NCBI RefSeq assembly: GCF_005116465.1
Contig: NZ_SWBM01000009.1
Span: 1 to 64,000, forward strand
Reading direction: 5' to 3'
DNA from: Robertmurraya kyonggiensis
GTDB lineage: Bacteria; Bacillota; Bacilli; Bacillales; Cytobacillaceae
DNA length: 64,000 bases
The notes beneath the pieces were generated by a model that saw nothing but the letters and a program-made list of their open reading frames with translations, ran no database searches and was not told the DNA's origin. Positions within the stretch are counted from its first letter, which is position 1; each line of letters starts with the position of its first letter. Positions 18,385 to 27,090 of this stretch are shown here, piece by piece. A program made the position numbers and the translations under genes.

Positions 18385-18548
18385 TTAAAAATAAACTGAG
18401 TTTTGGCGGGTTCTGCAACTTTTGAAGGATGCAGGGCTCGCTAAAATAAATTAAGTTAATGTAGTGTAAGCGCAGTATCTCTGAGAAGAGAACTGCATTT
18501 TTTATTATTGTATCAACGCTTTGTGACATAATAAAAATTAATCAAATA

Positions 18549-19371
18549 CTAGAACAGTGACTCTTGATAAAAACCTGTTTCAGCTGTCATCGGGTTAATC
18601 CAAAGAACTTCTTGCCGTTTTGCTCCTACTTCTGCTGCTACATCCATCGTTTCCCTACGCCAGTGCTTTAGTAAATCGTCATATATTGGATGTGCATATC
18701 TGGAAAGAAGCACTGGGCCCGAGTGCTGTTCTAAGGCTTCGAGCAATTCCACATGGTCATCAATTGTCATTTCGTGCTTGTAATGTCTTTTAGTCCGTGA
18801 AACTCGATGATATAAGGTGGATCAGCATATACAAGAACCTCTTTTCTTTTGTACCGTTCCAAAAGTTTCACAGCTGGTTGATGTTCTATCTGTGCTTCTT
18901 ATAAGCGTTCTGCATCCTTCATAATTTTTCTAGGAAGCGTACCCCATTCCTTTGCTTTATCAGGATCACTTGAAGTTATTAAGCTTCTCCATCCAGTTCT
19001 ATCACTTGTTTTTGCTCCAATTGCTTACCAACATCGAGCTAAATATCTGAGAGCGTCTCAATTTCATTTCCTGTCTCAAATTCATAGGAAGTGTAATATT
19101 CTTCTCTGGATAAGGGAGTCCAATGAATACCAGCTGCCAGTTCTGTTGGGTTATCTCTAATTACCTTGAATAAATTAACTACGCTACTATCCAAATCATT
19201 TATAGTCTCAATTTGGGAAGGCCCTTTATTGAAAAAGACTGCTCCGGATCCAAAGAATGGTTCAAGATATGTTTTATGTTCTGGTATATGGCCGATAATC
19301 CAACTGGCCATGCTCCATTTACTACCGGGATAATGTAAAATTCGTGGTATTGCCAGTTCGGGATCCTCCAA
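18549..19371 (-). pseudogene. Decayed DNA adenine methylase (Dam / D12 class)
   Basis: Two pieces of one methyltransferase. 19039-19371 encodes the N-terminus with the SAM-binding motif in LEPFFGSGAVFFNK and INDLDSSVVNLF. 18549-18770 encodes the C-terminus. Between them, in other frames, the catalytic DPPY motif (VLVYADPPY, about 18815-18841) and linking sequence can be read but are broken by stops and frameshifts. The enzyme would methylate adenine N6, typical of phage or restriction-modification methylases. It is non-functional here and signals decay of an acquired segment. Confidence 0.85.
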
Positions 19372-19453
19372 TCTAGTAAACTTAATAATTCTTTTATTAA
19401 CCCTATACTTTCTAAATCCGAAATTGTAAAATATTACAAAAGGGGTGAATTAT

Positions 19454-19669
19454 TTGAGTAAAATACTTGGTTTTTCTTTATTAGCTCTTATGGCTATTTT
19501 TTTCTTCATTGGTAAAAAAGATCTAGGATTAATAATTTGCTATGCTGCCATTTTTATTTATAACGCTGACAAGGCTGTTATTTATTTTAAAGATAAAAAA
19601 CGGTTATTTACTGTAATGCACCTGGTGTTGTCTATTGGATTTCTTGATTTATTTGTTACAGCATTTTAA
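19454..19669 (+). CDS. Small membrane protein, unknown
   Basis: About 71 residues with two or three hydrophobic segments (ILGFSLLALMAIFFFI, LGLIICYAAIFIY, VMHLVLSIGFLDLFV) separated by basic loops. TTG at 19454 is taken as start because AGGGGTG lies 6 nt upstream; the GTG at 19445 overlaps that site. No family recognised. Confidence 0.6.
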   Translation: MSKILGFSLLALMAIFFFIGKKDLGLIICYAAIFIYNADKAVIYFKDKKRLFTVMHLVLSIGFLDLFVTAF

Positions 19670-20003
19670 GAAACATATTAATAATTTTTTCATATACAAT
19701 CTTATCCTCAAATTTCAAATAATAGATATGCCTTAATTTTTTCTATCCTATATTTGAGATTCTATTCTTTTTTTAACTTTTTTCAAAAAACAGGAGTTAT
19801 TTCTTTTTTCTCGTATAATGTAAGTGCAAGTGCGGGAGGCTACTCCCTTTTTAACTTCGATACTCCAATTAGCTCTCATAGTTCAAAGCCAATAATTTAC
19901 CTCTTGTATCAACTTTAATAAGAATTCTTCTAAGAGCTCTTTTTCAACAAAGCTGTTATCATTTTTACTTTGTATGAAATAAATAATAGAGGAGTGTTTC
20001 TAG

Positions 20004-21230
20004 ATGAATCTCAAAGAGACTTTGGAGATGTTGAATAAAGTTCTCGGTGATAATGCTGATCTGATCAGAAATGAAGAGTCTACTAAACAATTTTTGATTT
20101 TGCCGCTGCTAAGAGGACTTGGATATGATACATACAGCCCCCAAGAAGTTACCCCTGAATTTACTGCCGATTTCCACAAAAAGAATGAAAAAGTCGATTA
20201 CGCTATTTCGATTAATGGAGATCCTAAAATCTTTGTTGAAGCAAAAACGATGAACAAACCAATCAATAAGAGTGCTCCTCAATTAAGTCGATATTTTAGT
20301 ACATTCCCAAGTGTTAGATTAGGAATTTTAACAAATGGTATTGAGTATCATTTCTTTACTGATTTAAAAGATGCCAACATCATGGACTCAAAACCCTTTT
20401 TCATTTTTAACATAACCAATTACAATGAAGAAGATTTTAACTATTTGATAAAATTCTCTAAAAATCTATATGACTACGATAGTATCAAAGCTCTTGCAGA
20501 ATCATTAATGTACTACCAATCATTTAAAACAGTTATTAAAGAAATATTTGAAAACCCTAGCGATGACTTCATTAGATTCGTTGTAAAAGAACGTTTCAAA
20601 TTCAAAGTCACCCAACAGTTTATCAATACATCCCGGCCACTCATTCAAAAAAGCATCCAAGAAGCTTTAACTGATATCATCAGCGAAAATTTCGACATCT
20701 CCATGCGAGATCAACCTATTCAAGAAGCAGCTCCAACTGTTGAAAAACAACCAGAAGAGAAAAAGGTTTATTACACTCAAGCAGAAATCGATTCATTAGG
20801 TACATTTGAAGAGTTTGAAGGCGTCAAAGTAGTCCTTCCTAAGGCAGAATCCTATCAGAAATTACTAAAGTGTTCCTCTGACGATTACTCTGTAGAAAAA
20901 GGAAATCCATTAAGTGATTTCTTTGTTTCATCCGTTCTTATGCAAGGAAGTTCCATCGTTGGATATTTGATTGGACAATATTACAACAATCAAAACGACA
21001 CGACACTATACACAGTAAAAGCTAATGAAATAGCCGAATTCTTAAAAAAGAATCCAATTGTTGAGACAACTGGTTTCATCAATGCCCGTCTCGGATACCG
21101 TTCTAATAAGACATCAAACGAAAAGATATTTTACTTAAAAAGCTGCATCCCAAATCTTTCATTCAAAGACATTCCGAACCTTGTGTCTAAAATTAATGAT
21201 GTGGATGAATTTTTTAAGAGCATCCAGTGA
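20004..21230 (+). CDS. Type I restriction R-subunit N-terminal-like nuclease domain protein
   Basis: 408 residues. The N-terminal 130 residues match the HsdR_N / PD-(D/E)XK nuclease pattern: ESTKQFLILPLLRGLGYD, then Asp in EKVDYAIS and the E-x-K pair in IFVEAKTM, followed by LGILTNGIEYHFFTD. There is no helicase domain, so it is not a full R subunit and no HsdM/HsdS genes adjoin it. The C-terminal region (about 300-400) may be a small DNA-interaction domain. AGAGGAGTG precedes the ATG. Such stand-alone proteins occur in prophages and accessory regions; the role is unproven. Confidence 0.78.
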   Translation: MNLKETLEMLNKVLGDNADLIRNEESTKQFLILPLLRGLGYDTYSPQEVTPEFTADFHKKNEKVDYAISINGDPKIFVEAKTMNKPINKSAPQLSRYFSTFPSVRLGILTNGIEYHFFTDLKDANIMDSKPFFIFNITNYNEEDFNYLIKFSKNLYDYDSIKALAESLMYYQSFKTVIKEIFENPSDDFIRFVVKERFKFKVTQQFINTSRPLIQKSIQEALTDIISENFDISMRDQPIQEAAPTVEKQPEEKKVYYTQAEIDSLGTFEEFEGVKVVLPKAESYQKLLKCSSDDYSVEKGNPLSDFFVSSVLMQGSSIVGYLIGQYYNNQNDTTLYTVKANEIAEFLKKNPIVETTGFINARLGYRSNKTSNEKIFYLKSCIPNLSFKDIPNLVSKINDVDEFFKSIQ

Positions 21231-21479
21231 TATCCCGAAGAAATAACCTTACCTTTTTTATAAGAGTGAGTGATTTTTTCTCTCATATGAATATTTATCT
21301 CCACCCCAGGTTATCTTATTTAGCCCGAGCAACCTCCTCCATTTTGCACACCACGCCCCTTGCTCGGGGAGCATTGCTCATTGTATTGCTCAATTTACAC
21401 GATTAAAATGACTTGCCTGAATCTTATTTCAGCCTGTGGCGTATATATATAAAAGGCGCTGAGAGCTGGGGTGGTCCAA
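21231..21479. other. Intergenic region with long-loop hairpin
   Basis: No gene seen. CCCGAGCAA and TTGCTCGGG (about 21324-21369) form a 9-bp stem with a loop of roughly 27 nt, which may terminate the upstream gene weakly or be a regulatory structure. Confidence 0.35.
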
Positions 21480-21941
21480 ATGAATGAAAAAGAGGATAAA
21501 CCATTCAAAGAAGAACCAATTGGTACAAAAATATTTATCATAACCACGATATCTTTACTTTTAATTGGCGCAATTGCCTTCGCTATAGCCATTTATTACT
21601 TTGGCATCCTCGGTTTATTCAACCTTTTAGGTGTTAGATACGACTCGTTTGGCTCATTATTATGGTTCGTTCTTTTATATTTTCTGGTAGGAATTATTTT
21701 TGAGATCATTGTAAAAGCGATGCATAAGCTGATGATCCTTGCCAAAATATTTCGCAAAGATCAATTAAAGATAGGAATTTTCGCTTTATCCTTCTTAGGC
21801 AACTGGGCAGTCATCTCTTTATTAAGTAACCTCATGCATACAATCGAAATCAAAGCATTAACCCAAATTGTTATCTCCGTAATTTTGGCGATAATAGAAA
21901 TAGCGATTGATGACGATCCAAAAGGCAATTCAACTGACTGA
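21480..21941 (+). CDS. YrvL-like membrane protein
   Basis: 153 residues with four hydrophobic segments (about 22-45, 60-80, 95-115, 120-140) and an acidic tail (IDDDPKGNSTD). Length and topology resemble the YrvL family of Bacillus, described as regulatory proteins, but the match is by general impression. ATG at 21480 preceded by GGGGTGG. Two further small membrane-protein genes follow on the same strand. Confidence 0.6.
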   Translation: MNEKEDKPFKEEPIGTKIFIITTISLLLIGAIAFAIAIYYFGILGLFNLLGVRYDSFGSLLWFVLLYFLVGIIFEIIVKAMHKLMILAKIFRKDQLKIGIFALSFLGNWAVISLLSNLMHTIEIKALTQIVISVILAIIEIAIDDDPKGNSTD

Positions 21942-22101
21942 TTTTTCCTTATAGTTAATACATTCATAACTACTCTACCCCCGCCATTCGCAAAGCAGTA
22001 CTTCATAACAATTTGTAATAATATGTCATAAACAATTTATTTTACAACATATGAAACTGGTTTATAATTGTATCTATACTCAAAAAGGAGGCGGTCAATC
22101 T

Positions 22102-22431
22102 TTGAATAGGCTCTTTGCGTTCTTTTTGATATTACTAATCTCGATTTTTTCGTATTATCAATTTGACGGTCATATCGACGGCTTGAAAGTCTATACTGAA
22201 CAAGAAAAGGTTACGTTTAAGTTCTCCTCTGAAAATAATGAGTTGCCTCTTGATGATTCAGACAAACAGACCTCCTATGATACTTTCTCATATGTTCCAT
22301 TTGTCGCATCTTTAGTCATTACCATCGCATGTTTAAGTTACATGTTCATAGTATTTTTAAGGTGCTTAGCGTTACTTACACCTGTTCGTTTCAAATCGAA
22401 TTATGTGGATTTCCCTCTTTTGAATAATTAG
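22102..22431 (+). CDS. Small membrane protein, unknown
   Basis: About 109 residues: an N-terminal membrane segment (FAFFLILLISIFSYYQF), an extracellular polar loop of about 45 residues, and a second segment (VPFVASLVITIACLSYMFIV). Start placed at TTG 22102 because AAAGGAGG lies 10-17 nt upstream; an ATG at 22051 has no ribosome binding site. Neighbour of a 37-codon membrane peptide gene. Function unknown. Confidence 0.6.
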   Translation: MNRLFAFFLILLISIFSYYQFDGHIDGLKVYTEQEKVTFKFSSENNELPLDDSDKQTSYDTFSYVPFVASLVITIACLSYMFIVFLRCLALLTPVRFKSNYVDFPLLNN

Positions 22432-22458
22432 CAATACATTCAAAGGAGGAAAATAGTT

Positions 22459-22572
22459 ATGTGGATTCGTTTTTTATTGATAGGCTTTTTCTCGTTAACA
22501 TCATTAACATTGATTGCTTATCAAGGAATTGAAATTTTCCAAGCTTATATGGAATATTTCAAAGAAAAGTAG
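22459..22572 (+). CDS. 37-residue single-pass membrane peptide
   Basis: ATG at 22459 with AAAGGAGG 9 nt upstream; the product begins MWIRFLLIGFFSLTSLTLIA and ends YMEYFKEK: one membrane helix and a short charged tail. It is followed immediately by a strong terminator, so it ends the transcript begun by the upstream small genes. Small peptides of this form may be membrane regulators; no specific family recognised. Confidence 0.65.
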   Translation: MWIRFLLIGFFSLTSLTLIAYQGIEIFQAYMEYFKEK

Positions 22573-22579
22573 TCTTTAG

Positions 22580-22607
22580 CCCATCCTTTTTAAGGATGGG
22601 TTTTTTT
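22580..22607 (+). terminator. Intrinsic terminator
   Basis: CCCATCC/GGATGGG stem with 7-nt loop followed by TTTTTTT, just after the 37-codon gene. Confidence 0.88.
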
Positions 22608-22778
22608 AGGGTATGAAATCTGCTCTAGGCTTTTTTCAGTTTTACCAAATTCAAACCTATGCATATAGAAAAATCCATTGCTCTTGATACGTTTACACTT
22701 CAAATTGCTACCTCATTAAGAATATTAAGAACTAGGTTGGATAATCTAAAAACAGCTTAAGCGAAATGAGGATGAAAA

Positions 22779-23636
22779 ATGTATTTTTACAAAGAAGATC
22801 TAATAAACATGATCGTTCCTGATAAACCCGATCCAGTAGCAGCCAAAGTTCTTCAAGAAGCACTTGGAGGGCAATTCGGAGAAATGCGTACACTAATGCA
22901 ATTTTCTTTCCAAAGTGCTAATTTCAGAGGAAAAGCTAAAAAGTACCGAGACTTAATTAGAGGTGTATTCATTGAAGAACTTAGTCATGTAGAACTCGTT
23001 CAAACAACAATTAACCAACTTTTAAATGGATCTGGTGGTGACATGCCTGGCAACCAAGCAAGTGACAGTGCACCTTTAAATGATGTGATCGAAAACGGTG
23101 TAAATCCTCATCATTACATCATGGGAGCAAAGGCTTCTCTACCTGTTGACGCTGCAGGAAATCCGTGGAATGGCTCATGGGTATACGACCATGGGAATTT
23201 GGCTGCTAATTTACTAAATAACGTTATTTTAGAATCAACCGGGGTCCTTCAAAAATCAAGGATCTATGAAATGAGTAACAATAAGACCCTTCGCGAAACC
23301 ATTGCCTTTCTAATTGTAAGAGATAACGCTCATCAAAATGCATTTGCAAAAGCACTTGAGACATTAGGGGTAGATTGGGGAAAGATTTTTCCTATTCCTA
23401 ACTATGATTTAAATAAGTACCCTGAATGTCGAAAATATGTTGATATGGGATTCCACAATGCACAATTCAATTTTAGACTTGACGAAACTTTAATAGGGGA
23501 AGTATTTACAGGTACAACTCCTAGTCGTAATGGTGGAGAGCTTTCTGTAATCGAACCACCTAAAGGATATCCAGTACCAGAAATGCCAGATATGCCAAAT
23601 GAACATGCACCTGGACTATATGATTTAAACAATTAA
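22779..23636 (+). CDS. Manganese catalase
   Basis: Dimanganese catalase that disproportionates hydrogen peroxide. 285 residues with the expected metal ligands: Glu in GGQFGEMRTLMQF, Glu and His in IEELSHVELV, Glu in LESTGVL and His in RDNAHQNAF. Length and the C-terminal Pro-rich tail fit the YjqC/YdbD/CotJC-like group of bacilli, some of which are spore-associated. It has its own promoter region. The ATG at 22779 is preceded by GAGGATG. Probably protects against oxidative stress or is packaged with spores. Confidence 0.92.
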   Translation: MYFYKEDLINMIVPDKPDPVAAKVLQEALGGQFGEMRTLMQFSFQSANFRGKAKKYRDLIRGVFIEELSHVELVQTTINQLLNGSGGDMPGNQASDSAPLNDVIENGVNPHHYIMGAKASLPVDAAGNPWNGSWVYDHGNLAANLLNNVILESTGVLQKSRIYEMSNNKTLRETIAFLIVRDNAHQNAFAKALETLGVDWGKIFPIPNYDLNKYPECRKYVDMGFHNAQFNFRLDETLIGEVFTGTTPSRNGGELSVIEPPKGYPVPEMPDMPNEHAPGLYDLNN

Positions 23637-23743
23637 GCCTACAATGGATCTTTTCATTTGAATAGGAATCAAATACGCGTGATATAAAATAATAAGAGTG
23701 AACGCTATGTATGAATAGAAGTTTTTATCAATCCCACATTATG

Positions 23744-23780
23744 CAAAAAACCGCCAAATGAATCTAACATCTGGCGGTCT
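23744..23780 (-). terminator. Terminator of the amidase gene
   Basis: ACCGCCA/TGGCGGT stem; on the minus strand it is followed by TTTTTTGC. It lies between convergent genes and may also act on the plus strand. Confidence 0.75.
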
Positions 23781-23826
23781 ATTTTAGTTAGTGAGCAATT
23801 GTTTAGAGGAAATGTAAGGAGGATAT

Positions 23827-24798
23827 TTATTGTGCAACTAGTTTTTCCATTGTATTCTTACCAACAATGCCATCTTGCGTGAGTTTTCTGTCCTTTTGAA
23901 AAGCAAGCACAGCATCTCTTGTGTTTTCTCCAAAAATCCCATCAAGACCATCAGGACTATATCCAAAACCGTACAGCAATCCTTGAATGATATAGGGAAG
24001 ATTTCCTCGGTCACCTTTATCTACCGACCGGAAAGCTGCTTCCGTTTTCGGCCCCCATTCTCCATCCACAGCTAAACCAGCTTTATATTGCTTGTTAAGT
24101 TCAGTTTGAATTCCCTTTACAGCCGCAGCTCTTGTTTTAGGTCCCGCAAGTCCATCCACTGCTAAACCTGTTCTGTAGGTGTCATTTAGCCATTGCTGGA
24201 AAGTAGCAATTGGATTTGTTGGTCTGGAAGCTGATTTAGGCGGAGTTGGCTGTGTTGCTGTTTTTTTCTTCAATCCAAACGCCTTAACAAGACCGTCAAC
24301 GTGTCCCTTTGCCACATTATTTAAAAAGGCATCTGACTTTAGTCTACTTGCATCTGATGCATTATCTATAAACCCGTTTTCTGTTAAAATTGCAGGCATC
24401 GTAGTTTCTCGTAAAACTGCATAGTTTGCACTCTTCTGACCCCGATCTCTTAGGTCAATGGAGCTTACAATAGCAGGATGAATGACGTCTTGATAGCTAA
24501 CGGATGCACTGCTGGCACGGGTATGAATATATGTTTCAAAGCCCGTTCCCCCACTCGCATTAATGTGGATAGACATAAAGTAATCGGCTCCCCAATCATT
24601 TGCCATCTCCGCACGTCCATTGAGTGATATAAATATATCTGTATCGCGACTTAATCGTACTTGAGTATTTTCATAGTTTGCTAACAGGTCGCGTACTTTC
24701 TTAGCAATCGTCAAGGTAAGGTCCTTCTCCCTTAAGCCATTACCCACAGCACCAGAGTCTGAACCGCCATGACCTGGATCAATAAATAATTTCACCAT
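23827..24798 (-). CDS. N-acetylmuramoyl-L-alanine amidase with peptidoglycan-binding repeats
   Basis: Cell-wall hydrolase cutting the MurNAc-L-Ala bond. 323 residues. The Amidase_3 domain (about 1-175) has the zinc ligands in FIDPGHGG, REKDLTL and MSIHINAS and the catalytic Glu in LTENGFI. After a Pro/Thr linker come two short repeats sharing GLAVDGLAGPKTRAA / GLAVDGEWGPKTEAA and a peptidoglycan-binding domain (DGIFGENTRDAVLAFQ). There is no signal peptide, as for phage endolysins and mother-cell autolysins such as CwlC. GAGGTGA precedes the ATG at 24798. Could be a prophage remnant or a sporulation autolysin. Confidence 0.9.
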   Translation of the reverse strand: MVKLFIDPGHGGSDSGAVGNGLREKDLTLTIAKKVRDLLANYENTQVRLSRDTDIFISLNGRAEMANDWGADYFMSIHINASGGTGFETYIHTRASSASVSYQDVIHPAIVSSIDLRDRGQKSANYAVLRETTMPAILTENGFIDNASDASRLKSDAFLNNVAKGHVDGLVKAFGLKKKTATQPTPPKSASRPTNPIATFQQWLNDTYRTGLAVDGLAGPKTRAAAVKGIQTELNKQYKAGLAVDGEWGPKTEAAFRSVDKGDRGNLPYIIQGLLYGFGYSPDGLDGIFGENTRDAVLAFQKDRKLTQDGIVGKNTMEKLVAQ

Positions 24799-24819
24799 TT
24801 TAAATTCACCTCTGATCAT

Positions 24820-25123
24820 TTTATGCCTATAACCGCCAATCGCATGGGCATGTTATTATTTACCAATATCATTCATGAGTCACAGCTGAAGATCAACCAT
24901 TCATGAGACTATACACGATTTGACGCTGAATTATACCTCCAATATAGAAAAAATCCGCCATAATCCCTTTGAACATTGCAGAGCATAAAGAGAGCTTTGC
25001 TAATTTTCCCAGAACAAAGCGTCTATGATTCTTTCAAAAACAATTGTAAAATAATTGGAAAACACTATTTCTATTGTTACAATCTATGTTAGAGCTTTTT
25101 TCAAATAGAGGGGGAAATTAGAA
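24820..25123. other. Divergent intergenic region
   Basis: About 300 bp between the divergently transcribed amidase and thermonuclease genes. Promoters for both are expected here but I see no clear consensus pair. No RNA structure recognised. Confidence 0.4.
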
Positions 25124-25617
25124 GTGAAAAAGATCGGATTGTTTCTCATAATCCTTATAACGATTGCACTAATATTCAATATTATAACTACACAAGTTGC
25201 ATGGATTGGAATTCTAATCACCCTATACGGTGTCTTTCAATTACGTCAGCAAAAAAGAGGAAAAGGTTCCTTCATAAAACCAAAAACTACTATTACCATC
25301 GGTATTATCTTAAGCATCTTTTTAGGAATAGCTTTTTCCGAGCCCACTGAAACGGCTACTCCAGATGAAAAGGTTGCCTCTGAAAAGGAAGAAACAGCTG
25401 CTGAAAAAGAGAAGGCTGAAGCAGAGCAAAAGAAAAAAGAAGAAGCTGAAAGAAAGGCGCAGGAAGAAGCTACAGCCGCAGCAAAATTAAAAGCCGAAGA
25501 AGAAGCGGCGGCACAAAAGGCAGCTGAAGAAGCCGCACAAAAAGCGGAGGAAGAAAAACAAGCTACCGCTCAAACACTAGGGTTAATCGCCGCTACTGTT
25601 TCTCGAGTCGTTGACGG
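25124..25617 (+). pseudogene. Thermonuclease gene, 5' part (interrupted by the 19-kb element)
   Basis: Encodes residues 1-164 of a secreted or membrane-anchored nuclease: two hydrophobic segments (about 4-22 and 50-70), a long Glu/Ala/Lys-rich coil (about 80-150) and the start of an SNase domain (ATVSRVVDG). The frame should continue DTIELSD but runs into foreign DNA and a stop three codons later. The missing part is at 44725-45373, and joining base 25617 to base 44725 restores GGT-GAT-ACC in frame. GAGGGGG precedes the start codon at 25124. Confidence 0.93.
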
Positions 25618-25647
25618 GTTATCACCATAAATATGCATATAATAATA

Positions 25648-25793
25648 TTGTACATAATTAAATAAGGGTTTTGTTGATATAGAGCTATCAGGCTCTTTTT
25701 TTTATTGGAAATACTTGTACATAATTATTCACAATAGTAATATAGAACTTAGTTATATCAGAAAATTTAAAATTATTTTTTTGTACATATTTA
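25648..25793 (+). repeat. Left subterminal repeats of the element (3 copies)
   Basis: TTGTACATAATTA at 25648-25660 and 25715-25727, and TTGTACATATTTA at 25781-25793, spaced 67 and 66 bp. They lie between the element end and the first recombinase gene and are probable recombinase binding sites. Confidence 0.75.
25680..25704 (+). terminator. Hairpin-T run at the left end of the element
   Basis: AGAGC/GCTCT stem followed by TTTTTTTT, inside the left end. It would stop read-through from the disrupted host gene into the recombinase operon. Confidence 0.7.
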
Positions 25794-25815
25794 CTGATTT
25801 AAGGGGGAGATAACG

Positions 25816-27090
25816 ATTAATCATTCTAACAAAAATAATATTGTAAATATCAATGCGAAAAACAACTATGAGTTCATCACTGTCCCCATATGGATTGATT
25901 GGGGAAAAACAAAGGACAATAAGATATTGAAAAAGCAAACAATGGCTATTGGACTTCGTGATAAGAATACAGGAATACATATTATACATCCAATCAGTAG
26001 CTTTATTCTTAGCTGGAGATGGAGGGCAAGTGAATATAATACAAAAAGAAAACATGCCACCAACATCGTTAAGTTTCTTAATTATTTGTCGCAAGAGAAA
26101 ATGCATAAAATAAAAAGTCTGGCTGATCTTGATATAGAAACAGGAACTGATTACCTCAATAGTCTAACAAATGATTATAGAAAAAGAGACACCATTACAG
26201 ATGCTGCAAGAACCTTAACTTCCTTTTATGTATGGCTTAGTCAAAATGACTGTTTGCCCAATGTAGGTGATAACTATATTGAGAGTAAAAAGAAAAAGAA
26301 TCCTCACAATGATCGTACATATTATGAGTCTCTCTTTAATCCAACACTACCTCAGCGTACTAGATCAAATCGTAAGCATTTATTCCCAATTAAATATATT
26401 CCTTTATTAATAGAAATTAGTATATTAGTTGCTCACCCAATAGCATTAGGCCTTTATTTGCAAATTTTCGGGGGGGTGCGGGCCGGAGAAGTCGTTAATT
26501 TAAAACGAACTCAATTTAGAAAAAGACTTAATAGTGCTGACTTCTTGTTAAACATAAAAGAGCAACAGCTCAGGACTGATATAAAAGATAGCTCTGGTTC
26601 TAACTATGTTAAAAAAATCAGAAAACAACAAATCCTTCAAATTAAGGATTGGGGAAATATCATGTTTAAAGACCATGTTGAGTTTTATAAAGACAAAGAC
26701 ATAAATGGTACAGGAGCGTTGTTTATTAATAGAGATGGATTGCCTATGTCAGGGAAAAGCTATAGTCAGTATTTTTTTAAAGTTAAAGATAAATTCCTAA
26801 AATTTTTAATAGATTATGGAACTGTAGAAGATAAAGTCATAGCTACTGATTTACGTCTTGCTGATTGGGGGACGCATATTGGGCGTGGAACTTTTACAAA
26901 TTTAATAGCGGAGGAAATCGAAAATCCCGCTGAATTGATGTTTCTTCGTGGTGATAGTCATTTATTATCCTGTCTCCCCTACTTAGAAAAAACAGAACGT
27001 GTTCGAAAGAAAGTTGAAGAAAGAATGAATCATATGCATACGGATTATATCCCCCGTCTTATCAATCGACAAAATGAAATTGAAGAGTAG
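25816..27090 (+). CDS. Tyrosine recombinase A of the element (TnpA-like)
   Basis: Site-specific recombinase, about 425 residues. Catalytic set visible: Arg in GGVRAGEVV (R222), His/Arg in THIGRGTF (H354, R357), His in GDSHLLS and Tyr in LPYLEKT (Y389). An N-terminal core-binding region (about 70-140) precedes it. The frame is open upstream of the first conventional start (TTG 25927) with protein-like sequence back to an in-frame TGA at 25795. No ATG, GTG or TTG lies there, but GGGGGAG is followed 6 nt later by ATT (25816), so an AUU start is the best reading; otherwise TTG 25927. The stop abuts the next gene. Confidence 0.85.
   Translation: MNHSNKNNIVNINAKNNYEFITVPIWIDWGKTKDNKILKKQTMAIGLRDKNTGIHIIHPISSFILSWRWRASEYNTKRKHATNIVKFLNYLSQEKMHKIKSLADLDIETGTDYLNSLTNDYRKRDTITDAARTLTSFYVWLSQNDCLPNVGDNYIESKKKKNPHNDRTYYESLFNPTLPQRTRSNRKHLFPIKYIPLLIEISILVAHPIALGLYLQIFGGVRAGEVVNLKRTQFRKRLNSADFLLNIKEQQLRTDIKDSSGSNYVKKIRKQQILQIKDWGNIMFKDHVEFYKDKDINGTGALFINRDGLPMSGKSYSQYFFKVKDKFLKFLIDYGTVEDKVIATDLRLADWGTHIGRGTFTNLIAEEIENPAELMFLRGDSHLLSCLPYLEKTERVRKKVEERMNHMHTDYIPRLINRQNEIEE

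Noticed and set aside
20004-21230. Complete type I restriction system
   Set aside because: Only an HsdR-N-like domain is present; no helicase domain, HsdM or HsdS nearby.
24179-24424. Plus-strand frame inside the amidase gene
   Set aside because: Antisense shadow of a gene with clear Amidase_3 motifs.
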